A stretch of DNA of 16,913 nt from contig JBKHDD010000108.1 in assembly GCA_046541515.1 (NCBI GenBank), positions 1 to 16,913 of the forward strand, in the 5' to 3' direction. The notes beneath the pieces are model-generated. The model was not told the DNA's origin. It worked only from the letters and a program-made list of their open reading frames with translations, and did not search any database. Of the stretch, positions 1 through 8,088 are shown one piece after another (the first letter of the stretch is position 1; each line of letters opens with the position of its first letter). Source of the stretch: CAYFVR01 sp046541515 (GTDB taxonomy: Bacteria > Desulfobacterota > Desulfobacteria > Desulfobacterales > Desulfococcaceae). Made by a program: the position numbers and the translations under genes.

Positions 1-1
1 C

Positions 2-802
2 TACTGGAAGGGCAAGAACGAGGCGTTCGTCGCCTTCGCCTCCGTGCCGTTCGGCCTGGACGCCGAGGGCTACAACATCTGGCTGTACGAGCGGGGCGGC
101 ATGGAATTGATGCAGGAACTATACGGGAAATTTAACCTGTTCGCGTTGCCCGGCGGACAGTGCGGCCAGGAGATGGGCCTGTTTTCCAACAAAAAGGCCA
201 CCTCCATGAAGGATTTCAAGGGGATGCGGGTCCGGACCCCGGGCTGGTACATGGACATTCTCACCAATCTGGGCGCTTCTGTTTCCCCGCTGCCCGGCGG
301 CGAGGTCTATCTGGCCCTGGAGCGGGGCGTCATCGACGCGGCCGAATTTTCCTCCCCCGCCATCAACTATCCCATGGGATTCGACGAGATCACCAAATAC
401 GCCATCCAGCCGGGCGTCCACCAGCCGGGCATCCAAAGCGCCCTGTTTTTCAACAAGGACGCCTACGACAAGCTGCCCGAAGACCTGAAGTGGATCATCG
501 ACATCTGCGCCAAGGAAACCCAGCTCTGGTCCTACAACTGGATCAACAGCCTCAATTCCGAAGCCATCCGCCGCTTCAAGGAAAAGATCGAGATCGTCAA
601 GCTGGACAAGGAAACCCTGATCGGTTTTCGGAAGACCACCAAGAAATATCTGGACGAACTCAAGGAAAAGCACCCCGACGTGAAGAAGGTGCTCGACAGC
701 CAGGAAGCCTTCATCGAAGACTTCGCCGAATGGCGCGAGGCCCGAAGCGGCGCCACTCCCTGGCCCTACGAGACCTACATCGAAGGCCGGATCACCGAAT
801 AA
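2..802 (+). CDS. dctP: TRAP transporter solute-binding protein DctP/TakP type (5' partial)
   Basis: This is the C-terminal 266 residues of a periplasmic substrate-binding subunit of a TRAP transporter; the frame is open to the left window edge, so the signal peptide and first lobe are missing. An internal GTG at 44 is not the start, because the reading frame continues upstream with family-like sequence (YWKGKNEAFVAFASVPFG). The DctP core is clear: an F-K-G-M-R-V-R-T-P-G segment carrying the conserved carboxylate-binding arginine, then a PGGEVYLALERGVIDAAE block. The GVHQPG motif is typical of the TakP/2-oxo-acid and lactate-binding branch of the family. It binds a small organic acid and hands it to the DctQM permease encoded directly downstream, and neighbouring lutABC makes lactate or a related acid the best guess. 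The ligand itself cannot be read from the sequence. Confidence 0.93.
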   Translation, partial: YWKGKNEAFVAFASVPFGLDAEGYNIWLYERGGMELMQELYGKFNLFALPGGQCGQEMGLFSNKKATSMKDFKGMRVRTPGWYMDILTNLGASVSPLPGGEVYLALERGVIDAAEFSSPAINYPMGFDEITKYAIQPGVHQPGIQSALFFNKDAYDKLPEDLKWIIDICAKETQLWSYNWINSLNSEAIRRFKEKIEIVKLDKETLIGFRKTTKKYLDELKEKHPDVKKVLDSQEAFIEDFAEWREARSGATPWPYETYIEGRITE

Positions 803-834
803 GGTCATCGGGAATCCCGACGAACGGACTCCGG

Positions 835-869
835 ACGGGCCGGCCGTTTTTTTCGGCCGGCCCGTTTTT
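835..869 (+). terminator. Intrinsic terminator between dctP and dctQ
   Basis: A perfect 12-bp stem (835-846 pairing with 854-865) closes a 7-nt all-T loop and is followed at once by a run of five T (865-869). It starts 32 nt after the dctP stop and ends 22 nt before the dctQ start. Its position inside the operon suggests partial termination, so that the periplasmic binding protein is made in excess over the membrane subunits, as is common for binding-protein-dependent transporters. The structure is read directly; the differential-expression role is inferred. Confidence 0.85.
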
Positions 870-891
870 ATCAACGCAAGAGGGGGAGCGA

Positions 892-1392
892 ATGCTCGAA
901 ACCATTGTCAAGGGAATCGACGCCTTCAGCCGCAAGCAGGGAGAACTCACCTCCATGCTGATCATTCCGCTGTTGCTTGTGGTCATCTACGAAGTGTTCA
1001 TGCGGTACGTCTTCAACGCGCCGACGACATGGGGCTTTGAAATGACCGGGTTCCTGTACGGCCTGCATTACATGTTCGGCCTGTCCTACACCGACGTGAA
1101 CGACGGCCATGTGCGGGTGGACATCTTCACGAACCGCCTGCCCCAAAAAACGCAGCATGTCATCGGCATCGTCACCCTGCTGGTGCTGTTCATGCCCGTG
1201 ATGACGCCCATGGTCATCTGGTCGGCCAAATACGCCATCACCTCCGTGGCCGGCCTGGAACGCAATCCCACCAGTTGGGGTCCGCCCATCTGGCCCTTGA
1301 AATGTCTGATGGCCCTCGCCTTCTTTTTCCTCTGGCTTCAGGGATTTTCCAATCTGCTCAAGAACATTCGAGGCCTGCGGGGTCAACAATAG
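892..1392 (+). CDS. dctQ: TRAP transporter small permease subunit DctQ
   Basis: This 166-residue integral membrane protein is the small subunit of the TRAP permease. ATG at 892 is chosen because a GGGGGAG ribosome binding site lies just upstream and the DctQ homology begins there, although the frame is open much further back. Four membrane helices are visible, at about residues 18-40, 47-68, 89-111 and 132-155. Between them are the DctQ hallmarks: E-V-F-M-R-Y-V-F-N-A-P-T-T-W-x-x-E after helix 1 and the H-V-R-V-D motif in the loop after helix 2. It pairs with DctM to form the Na+- or H+-coupled importer fed by the upstream binding protein. Its length matches the family, and dctM starts 18 nt after its stop. 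Confidence 0.94.
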   Translation: MLETIVKGIDAFSRKQGELTSMLIIPLLLVVIYEVFMRYVFNAPTTWGFEMTGFLYGLHYMFGLSYTDVNDGHVRVDIFTNRLPQKTQHVIGIVTLLVLFMPVMTPMVIWSAKYAITSVAGLERNPTSWGPPIWPLKCLMALAFFFLWLQGFSNLLKNIRGLRGQQ

Positions 1393-1410
1393 TCGAGAGG
1401 AAAGGGTGAC

Positions 1411-2757
1411 ATGTATTTCAGTCCGGAATTTTTAACCATCGCGATGTTCCTCACGCTGATCGTGTTCATTCTTCTGGGGCATCCGCTGGCCTATACGCTC
1501 GCGGCCGTGGCGACGCTTTTCGGCCTGCTGGACAACGGCTTCAACATCCCCTGGCTGTTCGACATGTTCGCCAACATCGCCTGGGGCTTGATGGAAAACT
1601 ACGTCCTGGTGGCCATTCCATTATTCATTTTGATGGCCCAGCTTTTGGATCGCTCCAAGGTCTCCGACGCCCTTTTCGAGGCGCTCTACGTGGTTCTGGG
1701 AAGCGTCAAGGGGGGACTGGGCCTCGCCGTGGTGGTGGTTTGCACCGTGTTCGCGGCCACCACCGGCATCATCGGCGCCTCCGTCGTCGCCATGGGGCTT
1801 CTGGCGACGCCCGCCCTTTTGCAGAAGAACTACCAGAAAGAGATGACCGCCGGCATCATCTGCTCCGCGGGCACCCTGGGCATCCTCATTCCGCCTTCGA
1901 TCATGATGGTGGTCTACGGCGGTTTGACCGGCCTCAAGGAAACTTCGGTGGGGAACCTGTTCGCCGGCGCCATTTTCCCCGGAATCATTCTCGCGGCTCT
2001 GTATTTTCTCTATATTTTAATCCGCTGCAACCTGAATCCGTCTCTGGGGCCGGCCATCTCCAAGGCGGAGGCCGGAAGCTATACGACCGCCCAGAAATGG
2101 GCCATGACGCTCAAATCGCTGATTCCGCCCCTGGCCCTGATCCTCGCGGTGATGGGCACCATCCTGGCCGGGGTGGCCACCCCCACGGAGGCCGCGGGAC
2201 TGGGCGCCACCGGCGCGGCGGTCCTGGCCATGTTCAACCGGAAATTCACCTGGGACGTCATCAAACACAGCGCCTTTTCCACCATGAAGACCACCGCCAT
2301 GGTGATGATGCTCTTCATCGGCGGAAAGTTTTTCAGCTCGGTCTTTCTGAGCATGGGCGGCGGCGACGTGGTGGCCGATCTGCTCATCGGCAGCGGGCTT
2401 AATCGATGGATGGTGCTGTTCATCATGATGTTCATCGTGTTTCTGATGGGAATGTTCATCGACTGGGCCGCCATTTTGCTGGTGACCGTGCCCATTTTCA
2501 TGCCCATCTCCATGGAGCTGGACTTTGATCCGCTGTGGTTTTCCATGCTGCTGTGCGTAAACCTTCAAACTTCGTTCCTGACGCCGCCCTTCGGCTACGC
2601 GCTGTTCTACTTCAAGGGGGTCGCGCCGCCGGAATTCACCATGATGCACATCTACCGGGGCATTTTGCCATTTGTCCTGCTCCAGCTCGCCGGAATCGGC
2701 ATTCTGGTGGCCTTTCCGGCGCTGGTGACCTGGCTGCCGGGAATCTTTTTCGGATAA
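1411..2757 (+). CDS. dctM: TRAP transporter large permease subunit DctM
   Basis: This 448-residue polytopic inner-membrane protein is the ion-coupled transport subunit of the TRAP system, of normal DctM length (about 425-450). Family features are visible throughout: an early I-P-L-F-I-L-M-A-Q-L segment, the glycine-rich G-I-I-G-A-S-V-V-A-M-G region, S-A-G-T-L-G-I-L-I-P-P-S-I-M-M-V-V-Y, a P-T-E-A-A-G-x-G-A loop in the middle, and near the C-terminus Q-T-S-F-L-T-P-P-F-G-Y. Two inverted structural halves are usual for the DctM/ion-transporter superfamily. The start ATG at 1411 follows a GAGAGGAAAGG ribosome binding site. The 115-bp gap to lutA holds a strong hairpin. Confidence 0.95.
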   Translation: MYFSPEFLTIAMFLTLIVFILLGHPLAYTLAAVATLFGLLDNGFNIPWLFDMFANIAWGLMENYVLVAIPLFILMAQLLDRSKVSDALFEALYVVLGSVKGGLGLAVVVVCTVFAATTGIIGASVVAMGLLATPALLQKNYQKEMTAGIICSAGTLGILIPPSIMMVVYGGLTGLKETSVGNLFAGAIFPGIILAALYFLYILIRCNLNPSLGPAISKAEAGSYTTAQKWAMTLKSLIPPLALILAVMGTILAGVATPTEAAGLGATGAAVLAMFNRKFTWDVIKHSAFSTMKTTAMVMMLFIGGKFFSSVFLSMGGGDVVADLLIGSGLNRWMVLFIMMFIVFLMGMFIDWAAILLVTVPIFMPISMELDFDPLWFSMLLCVNLQTSFLTPPFGYALFYFKGVAPPEFTMMHIYRGILPFVLLQLAGIGILVAFPALVTWLPGIFFG

Positions 2758-2788
2758 GAAGCGCCGGCCGGCAAGGAAGCGTTTCCCG

Positions 2789-2833
2789 CCGTTCCGGGTC
2801 CGTCGTCCAAGCGGAAGGACGGACCCGGAACGG
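2789..2833 (+). other. 16-bp perfect hairpin between TRAP and lut genes
   Basis: Bases 2789-2804 and 2818-2833 are exact reverse complements, giving a 16-bp GC-rich stem with a 13-nt loop. No T-run follows on either strand, so it is not a standard intrinsic terminator. It sits 31 nt after the dctM stop and 39 nt before the lutA start. It could act as a 3'-end stabiliser for the TRAP message, a processing site, or a pause or Rho-related signal. Confidence 0.6.
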
Positions 2834-2872
2834 GGAGACGGCAACGAAAAATCGAAACCACGGAGCGGCGGA

Positions 2873-3640
2873 ATGCGATCGTCTTATCCCCCCCGACCGG
2901 AGCGGGTCTATCTCTTCGGAACCTGCCTCATCGACATGTGCTATCCCGAAACCGGGCTTTCGGCCATCCGGCTGCTGAAGCGGGAGGGGGTGGGGGTGGT
3001 GTTTCCCCCGGACCAGTCCTGCTGCGGACAGCCGGCCTACAACTCCGGTTTTCCCGACGAGGCCCGGGAGGTGGCGCGCAAGCAGTTGCGCGCCTTTCCC
3101 AAGCCCTATCCCATCGTGGCGCCCTCGGGCTCCTGCGCGGGAATGATGCGCCGCCACTATCCCAGGCTCTTCGCAGAGGACCGGGACCGGGACGCGGCCT
3201 TGTCCTTCTCCGAAAGGGTTTTTGAACTGAGCGAATTTTTGGTCCACGTTTTGAAGGTGCGGCTGGAGGACCGGGGAGAGCCCATCCGGGTCACCTGGCA
3301 TTCTTCCTGTCACGCGGCCCGGGAAATGGACGTCATCACCGAGTCCAAAACGCTGATCCGGCAACTGAAAAACGTGGAACTGGCGGAGCTGGCCCACGAA
3401 GACCAGTGCTGCGGCTTTGGCGGCACCTTTTCGGTCAAGCAACCGGCCATTTCCGCCGCCATGGTCCGAGACAAGGTGGACGACATCCGGCGGACCGAAG
3501 CCCGGCGGGTGCTTTCCGGCGACCACGGCTGTTTAATGAACATCACCGGCACCATGGACCGGCGGGGCGTTTCGGTGCGGGGCCAGCACATCGCCGATTT
3601 TCTATGGGAGCGCACCCATGAGCCAACCGACCGGATTTAA
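2873..3640 (+). CDS. lutA: Lactate utilisation protein LutA, cysteine-rich (Fe-S) subunit
   Basis: This 255-residue cytoplasmic protein has two cysteine-rich CCG domains, as in LutA/YkgE and the CCG subunits of glycolate oxidase and heterodisulfide reductase. Domain 1 shows Cys18, Cys23, the Cys50-Cys51-Gly pair (S-C-C-G-Q-P-A-Y-N-S-G) and P-S-G-S-C-A (Cys88). Domain 2 shows W-H-S-S-C-H-A-A-R, then D-Q-C-C-G-F-G-G-T-F-S-V-K, and a final G-D-H-G-C-L-M-N-I. In LutABC the three proteins together oxidise L-lactate to pyruvate; LutA is thought to carry iron-sulfur centres that relay electrons. ATG at 2873 has a GGAG ribosome binding site, and the gene overlaps lutB by 23 bp, implying translational coupling. 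The length fits the family (about 240-255). Confidence 0.94.
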   Translation: MRSSYPPRPERVYLFGTCLIDMCYPETGLSAIRLLKREGVGVVFPPDQSCCGQPAYNSGFPDEAREVARKQLRAFPKPYPIVAPSGSCAGMMRRHYPRLFAEDRDRDAALSFSERVFELSEFLVHVLKVRLEDRGEPIRVTWHSSCHAAREMDVITESKTLIRQLKNVELAELAHEDQCCGFGGTFSVKQPAISAAMVRDKVDDIRRTEARRVLSGDHGCLMNITGTMDRRGVSVRGQHIADFLWERTHEPTDRI

Positions 3641-5042
3641 TTTCAAGGAAAACATCGACCGCGCCCTGAACGACAAGCAGCTTCGCGGCAATCTGGCCTT
3701 CGCCATGGGGGCGATGAAGCAGAAACGAAAGGCGGTTTTCTCCGACGCCGAGGAGCTGGACGGGTTGCGGGCGGCGGGCAACGAGATCCGCCGGCGGTCG
3801 CTAGGCCGGCTGCCCACCCTGTTGCGCAGCCTGGAAGACAAATGCACGGCCAACGGCATCCAGGTCCATTGGGCGGAGACCACGGAACAGGCCCGCGAGC
3901 TGGTGCTGTCCATCATGCGGGACCGGAACGCCACCCGGATGGTCAAGGGCAAGTCGATGGTCTCCGAGGAGATGCACCTCAACCATTTTCTGGAGGAAAA
4001 GGGGCTGGAGGCGCTGGAGACCGACCTGGGCGAGTTTATCATCCAATTGGCCGGGGAAACGCCGTCCCATATTATCGTTCCCGCCATTCACAAGAACCGG
4101 CGGGAGATCGCCGCCATTTTTCACGAACGCATTCCCGACACGCCCTACACGGAAGAGGTGGAGGAACTTAACGCCATCGCCCGGAAAACGCTGCGGGAAA
4201 AATTCCGGCTGGGGGAGGTGGGGCTCTCCGGCGTCAACTTCGCCGTGGCGGAAACCGGGACGCTTTGTCTGGTGGAAAACGAAGGCAACGGCCGTATGTG
4301 CACCACCGTCCCGCCGGTCCACGTCGCGGTCATGGGGCTGGAAAAGGTGGTGGAAAAACTTTCCGACGTGCCGCCCCTGCTGCGTCTTCTCACCGGATCG
4401 GCCACCGGGCAATTGGTGACCACCTATTTCAACATGATCACCTCGCCCCGCAAGCCGGGAGAAAAGGACGGACCGGAGGCGGTCCATCTGATTCTGCTGG
4501 ACAACGGCCGGTCGGAGATTCTGACCGACCCCGAGTTGCGGCAGACGTTGCAATGCATCCGTTGCGGCGCCTGCCTGAATCACTGCCCCGTCTACACCCG
4601 CATCGGCGGCCACGCCTACGGCCACGTCTATCCGGGACCCATCGGGGAAATTTTGACGCCCCAGATGACCGGCCTGGAGGCCTCCGGCGAGCTGGCCACC
4701 GCTTCCAGCCTCTGCAACGCCTGCGAAGAGGTCTGCCCGGTCAAGATTCCCATTCCGGAGCTGATCCGACGGTTGCGCGACGAAGCCTACGCGGCCAGAG
4801 GGACGGTGAAGGGCGCGGGATACAAACGGAACCTGGGCGAAATTCTGATCTGGAAAGCCTGGGCCTGGGTCAATCGCGTCCCCTTGCTCAATGTGCTTTC
4901 GGCCCGGATGGCCGGCCTCTTCGGCCGATGGCTGCCGCCCGTGGGGCCGCTCAAAGCCTGGATGTCGGTTCGGAACCGGCCCAGGTTCGCCCGACGAAGC
5001 CTTCACGAACAGGTGCTCGCGGAAGGAGTGGAACATGAATAA
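3618..5042 (+). CDS. lutB: Lactate utilisation iron-sulfur protein LutB
   Basis: This 474-residue protein has an N-terminal LUD domain (V-K-G-K-S-M-V-S-E-E-M, then G-L-S-G-V-N-F-A-V-A-E-T-G-T-L-C) followed by two ferredoxin-like cluster motifs. The first is C-I-R-C-G-A-C-L-N-H-C-P (residues 313-324) and the second is C-N-A-C-E-E-V-C-P (366-374). This order is diagnostic of LutB/YkgF, the central electron-transfer subunit of the LutABC L-lactate oxidation complex. The start ATG at 3618 lies inside the lutA 3' end, with GGGAG upstream, and the gene overlaps lutC by 8 bp. The length agrees with B. subtilis LutB (about 476). The C-terminal 80 residues are basic with a tryptophan-rich stretch, probably a membrane-proximal tail. 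Confidence 0.96.
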   Translation: MSQPTGFNFKENIDRALNDKQLRGNLAFAMGAMKQKRKAVFSDAEELDGLRAAGNEIRRRSLGRLPTLLRSLEDKCTANGIQVHWAETTEQARELVLSIMRDRNATRMVKGKSMVSEEMHLNHFLEEKGLEALETDLGEFIIQLAGETPSHIIVPAIHKNRREIAAIFHERIPDTPYTEEVEELNAIARKTLREKFRLGEVGLSGVNFAVAETGTLCLVENEGNGRMCTTVPPVHVAVMGLEKVVEKLSDVPPLLRLLTGSATGQLVTTYFNMITSPRKPGEKDGPEAVHLILLDNGRSEILTDPELRQTLQCIRCGACLNHCPVYTRIGGHAYGHVYPGPIGEILTPQMTGLEASGELATASSLCNACEEVCPVKIPIPELIRRLRDEAYAARGTVKGAGYKRNLGEILIWKAWAWVNRVPLLNVLSARMAGLFGRWLPPVGPLKAWMSVRNRPRFARRSLHEQVLAEGVEHE

Positions 5043-5778
5043 CCCCGCCAACGCCGGCGGCCCCCAAACCCGGGATCGGATTCTGGGTCGGCTGGAACGG
5101 GCTCTTTCCCGGAAGTCGGGACCGGTTTTTTTCGCCGGGCCCGGGAACCGGGGCTTTGAAAACGCCGGAGACGATATCCGGTACGCATCCGAGCCGTTGC
5201 CGGCGCCGGATCGTTCCCCGGCCAAACGGCTGGAGCGGCTCAAACGGCTGCTGGAGGCCATGCGCGCCGAGGTTCATCTGGTTCCCGAATCGGATTGGCA
5301 AGCCGAACTGGGCGCCTATCTTCGGAAAAGGGAATTCGGCACGGCGCTCTACGGTCCCGGTTCCGAGGTGGGCGAGGCGGTGAAGGCTCAATGCGGAGAG
5401 GCCGTCGCTCCCGAGGCCATTCCCTACGCGGAGCCGGTGGAGTCTTTCAAGGAACGGCTGTTCGCCGGCATCGACGTCGGCGTCACGTCCGCCCGAAGCG
5501 CCATCGCCGAAAACGGCGCGCTGGTCCTCTGGCCCGACAAGAAGGAGCCCCGGCTGATGTCGCTGATACCGCCGGTCCATATCGCCGTGCTGCGCGCCTC
5601 GGACATCCACAACACCTTTGCCGACGCCATGGCGGCCGAGGACTGGGCGGCGGGCGTGCCCACCAACGTGGTGCTGATTTCGGGACCGTCCAAAACCGCC
5701 GACATCGAATTGGTGCTGGCCTTCGGCATTCACGGCCCCAAGGAGCTGGTGGTCTTCATCCGCGCCGACGAGGCCTGA
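5035..5778 (+). CDS. lutC: Lactate utilisation protein LutC (LUD domain)
   Basis: This 247-residue single-domain LUD protein is the third member of the LutABC system. The conserved core is G-V-T-S-A-R-S-A-I-A-E-N-G-A-L-V-L-W, followed by R-L-M-S-L-I-P-P-V-H-I-A-V and, near the end, I-S-G-P-S-K-T-A-D-I-E. These are the segments shared by LutC/YkgG and the LUD half of LutB. The ATG at 5035 overlaps the lutB stop and has GGAAGGAG nearby, so it is better than any upstream in-frame start. All three lut genes are intact and ordered A-B-C as in characterised operons. No clear terminator follows in the 235 bp before the next gene, so the downstream stress gene could receive read-through. Confidence 0.94.
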   Translation: MNNPANAGGPQTRDRILGRLERALSRKSGPVFFAGPGNRGFENAGDDIRYASEPLPAPDRSPAKRLERLKRLLEAMRAEVHLVPESDWQAELGAYLRKREFGTALYGPGSEVGEAVKAQCGEAVAPEAIPYAEPVESFKERLFAGIDVGVTSARSAIAENGALVLWPDKKEPRLMSLIPPVHIAVLRASDIHNTFADAMAAEDWAAGVPTNVVLISGPSKTADIELVLAFGIHGPKELVVFIRADEA

Positions 5779-6013
5779 ACCCGAGACCGTTCATGTGGCG
5801 GGAAAATTGCGGGGACGCATCGCATTCGCCCCCGGTCCATCTGGCGCGGTTGTCCATTTTAAAATCCAAACTGAACGGCATTGGGCCTAAACCGCCGCCC
5901 TTTCTTTCCAGCGAAAAAGCCGTTTTGATTTTGATTTCGAGCGGTTTTATTCGAGTTTTCCGGGGCGCGGCCGATGGAACCGGCGGTTGCCCGATTCCCT
6001 TTTTGGAGGAAAC

Positions 6014-6505
6014 ATGATCCCGAAGATTAAAAAAATTCTCTACGCCACCGACTTGTCCGACACCGCCCGCCACGCGGCGGCCTACGCGGCGTTCATGGCC
6101 GACCGGTTCGGCGCGAAGCTGTCCCTGCTGTACGTGATCGAAATCCTGCCCACCACCGGCAAGAGCCTGGTGCTCGATTACATCGGGGAAGACCAGTGGA
6201 ACGAAATCCAGGCCAAAAAGCGGACGGAATACGAAAAGAATCTGAAGCGCCAGGTGGAGGCGTTCTGCCGGGAAACCAGCGAGGAGATGCCGGAATGTCC
6301 CTTGCTGGTGGAGGAGACCCTCATTCGGGAGGGAGATCCCGCCGAGGCGATCGTCCGAGAGAGCGCCGACTTTGATCTGGTGGTGATCGGCACCCACGGC
6401 CGGAACGCCGTGGCCGAGACCCTGCTGGGCAATACCGCCCGGCGGGTGGTGAGACGCTGTTCCGTCCCCGTCACGGTGGTCCGTCTTCCGGAGGAAAACG
6501 CTTGA
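6014..6505 (+). CDS. Universal stress protein, UspA family, ATP-binding type
   Basis: This 163-residue protein has one UspA domain. The N-terminus (K-I-L-Y-A-T-D-L-S-D) carries the conserved Asp of the first strand. The C-terminal G-T-H-G-R motif starts the nucleotide-binding signature G-x2-G-x9-G, here Gly126, Gly129 and Gly139. Asn140 stands where Ser or Thr is more usual, so ATP binding is likely but slightly atypical. Such proteins act in the cytoplasm as dimers under nutrient, redox or energy stress; the specific role is unknown. ATG at 6014 is set by the strong GGAGGA ribosome binding site 4 nt upstream. The gene follows lutC on the same strand after 235 bp and ends facing the convergent dehydrogenase gene. 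Confidence 0.93.
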   Translation: MIPKIKKILYATDLSDTARHAAAYAAFMADRFGAKLSLLYVIEILPTTGKSLVLDYIGEDQWNEIQAKKRTEYEKNLKRQVEAFCRETSEEMPECPLLVEETLIREGDPAEAIVRESADFDLVVIGTHGRNAVAETLLGNTARRVVRRCSVPVTVVRLPEENA

Positions 6506-6530
6506 CGCGTTCCTGATTCATTCCGTTTTT

Positions 6531-6587
6531 AAAAAAATGGCCGCCTTTCCCGTGGCGCTTCCACGCGGAGCGAACGGGGAAGGCGGC
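6531..6587 (-). terminator. Terminator between convergent usp and dehydrogenase genes
   Basis: Bases 6540-6553 pair with 6574-6587 in a 14-bp stem containing one G-U pair; the 20-nt loop can fold further. On the minus strand the stem is followed by a run of seven T (complement of 6531-6537), giving an intrinsic terminator for the dehydrogenase message read from the right. On the plus strand the following T-run is weak, so use by the usp transcript is less certain. Confidence 0.65.
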
Positions 6588-6734
6588 TTATGTTTTCGCG
6601 GGCCGTCGCCCGACCCGCGAATCGATTCCCGAGACCATTCCTTGGGCGATTTTCGGGCCGGGCCGGGGATCGGCTCTCCGGCCCCGGAACTCCCGAAGCT
6701 TTCGAAAAAAACAGACGGCGAAACCGATCGAATA

Positions 6735-7574
6735 TCAGTAGGTCAACACCATCCCGCCGTCGAAAAGGAGGTCGCCGCCGACGAGGTATTTCCCGAATCG
6801 GGAAAAACCCATCATGAACAGGTTGCCCACTTCGATGGGGGTCATCATCTCTTTGATCCGGCTGGCCCCCATCATCACGTCGGTGACCACTTTTTCTTCG
6901 GAAATGCCCCGTTGCTTGGCCTGGGCGGGAATTTGGTTGAGCGCCAGCGGCGTTTGCACGAATCCGGTGCTGACGGTGAAGGAGCGGATTTTTCCCTCCC
7001 CCTCCGCCGAGATGGACTGGGCCAGGGCCCGAAGGCCGAATTTGGTGATGTTGTAGACCGGTTTGCGCATGGTGGTGATATGGGCGTGGACCGAGGCCAT
7101 GTGGCCGATGGCGCCTTTGCCGTCCGGGCTTTTTCGCAGATGGGGGATGACCAGTTTGGACAGGTAAAAGGGGGCCCGCAACATGATTCGTTGCATGAGG
7201 TCGTATTTTTCCATGGGGAAATCTTCCACCGCGTCGATGTGCTGAATGCCGGCGATGTTGGCCAGATACCGGATTTGTCCCAGTTTGGCGGCCTCCGCCA
7301 CGGCGTTTTCGATGTGGGCGTCCACCGTCAGGTCGGTCCGCAGGAAAATCATCTTCCCTCCCATTTCCTCCGCCTTGGCCCGGGTTTCCGCGGCGGTTTC
7401 CTCGTTTACGTCCAGCCCCGCCACGGTCAGCCCGTTGGCGGCGGCCGCCACGGCGGTGGCCCGTCCGATCCCGGTGCCGCATCCGGTGACGAGGCACACG
7501 TGTTCCGGTTTGAAGTCGGGATCGTCCAGAAAAAGAATCTGATCGCGCGCGATGACCGGTTCCTTGATTTCCAT
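6735..7574 (-). CDS. Short-chain dehydrogenase/reductase, 3-hydroxybutyrate dehydrogenase-like
   Basis: This 279-residue classical SDR is cytoplasmic and NAD(P)-dependent. The Rossmann motif T-G-C-G-T-G-I-G is at residues 30-37, and Asp55 ends the second strand (A-G-L-D-V), which favours NAD over NADP. N-I-A-G (106-109) replaces NNAG, and the catalytic set is Ser161, Tyr174 and Lys178 (Y-N-I-T-K). The C-terminal half, with S-V-H near the catalytic serine, G-F-V-Q-T-P-L followed by N-Q-I, and a final F-D-G-G-M, resembles bacterial D-3-hydroxybutyrate dehydrogenases, but the substrate is not proven. About 25 extra N-terminal residues precede the fold. The ATG at 7574 has a perfect AAGGAGG ribosome binding site (complement of 7582-7588). 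The gene stands alone and is divergent from a response regulator. Confidence 0.9.
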   Translation of the reverse strand: MEIKEPVIARDQILFLDDPDFKPEHVCLVTGCGTGIGRATAVAAAANGLTVAGLDVNEETAAETRAKAEEMGGKMIFLRTDLTVDAHIENAVAEAAKLGQIRYLANIAGIQHIDAVEDFPMEKYDLMQRIMLRAPFYLSKLVIPHLRKSPDGKGAIGHMASVHAHITTMRKPVYNITKFGLRALAQSISAEGEGKIRSFTVSTGFVQTPLALNQIPAQAKQRGISEEKVVTDVMMGASRIKEMMTPIEVGNLFMMGFSRFGKYLVGGDLLFDGGMVLTY

Positions 7575-7611
7575 GGCAAGGCCTCCTTAATGAGAAATGG
7601 ATTGTGTTTGG

Positions 7612-7640
7612 ACTGTAGGCGGATGGCGGAAAAATTTCAA
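7612..7640 (-). promoter_or_regulatory. Candidate sigma-70 promoter of the dehydrogenase gene
   Basis: On the minus strand, TTGAAA (complement of 7635-7640) and TACAGT (complement of 7612-7617) are separated by exactly 17 bp. They match the -35 and -10 consensus at 5/6 and 4/6 positions. The implied transcript start leaves a short leader of about 30 nt containing the AAGGAGG ribosome binding site. Confidence 0.5.
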
Positions 7641-7945
7641 GAGAACTCCGAAAAATCCGGCCGCCAATATTTTCCGACCCTGGGTTTCGAGGGGAAGAGG
7701 CCGCCGGGAGAAGTCCGGGAGGGTTTTCTCCGGGCTTTTTGGAACGCGGTGGAAGAAACGTTTCCTTTCCGCTGGATTCCAGCTCGTCGTTGGGGCGCGG
7801 ACCCGCCAAAAGAGGAACCGCTTTTCCGGCAATGTCGGAATGATTTTTACTGCGACCGGTTTGGGTCCCGTTGGATTTCAGCGGAAAATTCATCCAGTTC
7901 TTTTCTGGCCTTCCGAAAAGTGTTAAACTTTCTACCGCATGGACC

Positions 7946-7974
7946 TTGCATATCGAGGGTTGTATCGGTATAAA
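7946..7974 (+). promoter_or_regulatory. Candidate sigma-70 promoter of the response regulator gene
   Basis: TTGCAT (7946-7951) and TATAAA (7969-7974) are 17 bp apart; the -10 matches 5/6 and the -35 matches 3/6. This would give a leader of about 108 nt before the ATG at 8089. The local sequence is clearly more AT-rich than its surroundings. Confidence 0.45.
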
Positions 7975-8088
7975 AAGAAGTGAAAAAAGAGCGTTTCCGG
8001 TCGTTTTTTCCCCTCCGGGGGATGGCGAAGCGGCAAGCGGCGGCAAATTTGGGAATCTGCGCAAATACGCCCTGGAAAGGAGCCATTC

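Larger units (their letters stand above)
7575..8088. other. 514-bp intergenic region between divergent genes
   Basis: It holds the promoter candidates for both flanking genes, listed separately. I see no convincing gene: the short minus-strand frames here have no recognisable domain. Two small inverted repeats occur in the middle: GCTGGATTCCAGC (7771-7783) and a 5-bp stem at 7824-7840 (TTCCG...CGGAA). Together they resemble the degenerate palindromic intergenic repeats common in proteobacteria, but nothing in this window is a second copy. Confidence 0.4.

Noticed and set aside
160..891. Long N-terminal extension of dctQ back to 160
   Set aside because: The extension overlaps dctP, crosses the terminator and has shadow-like composition; DctQ homology and a ribosome binding site place the start at 892.
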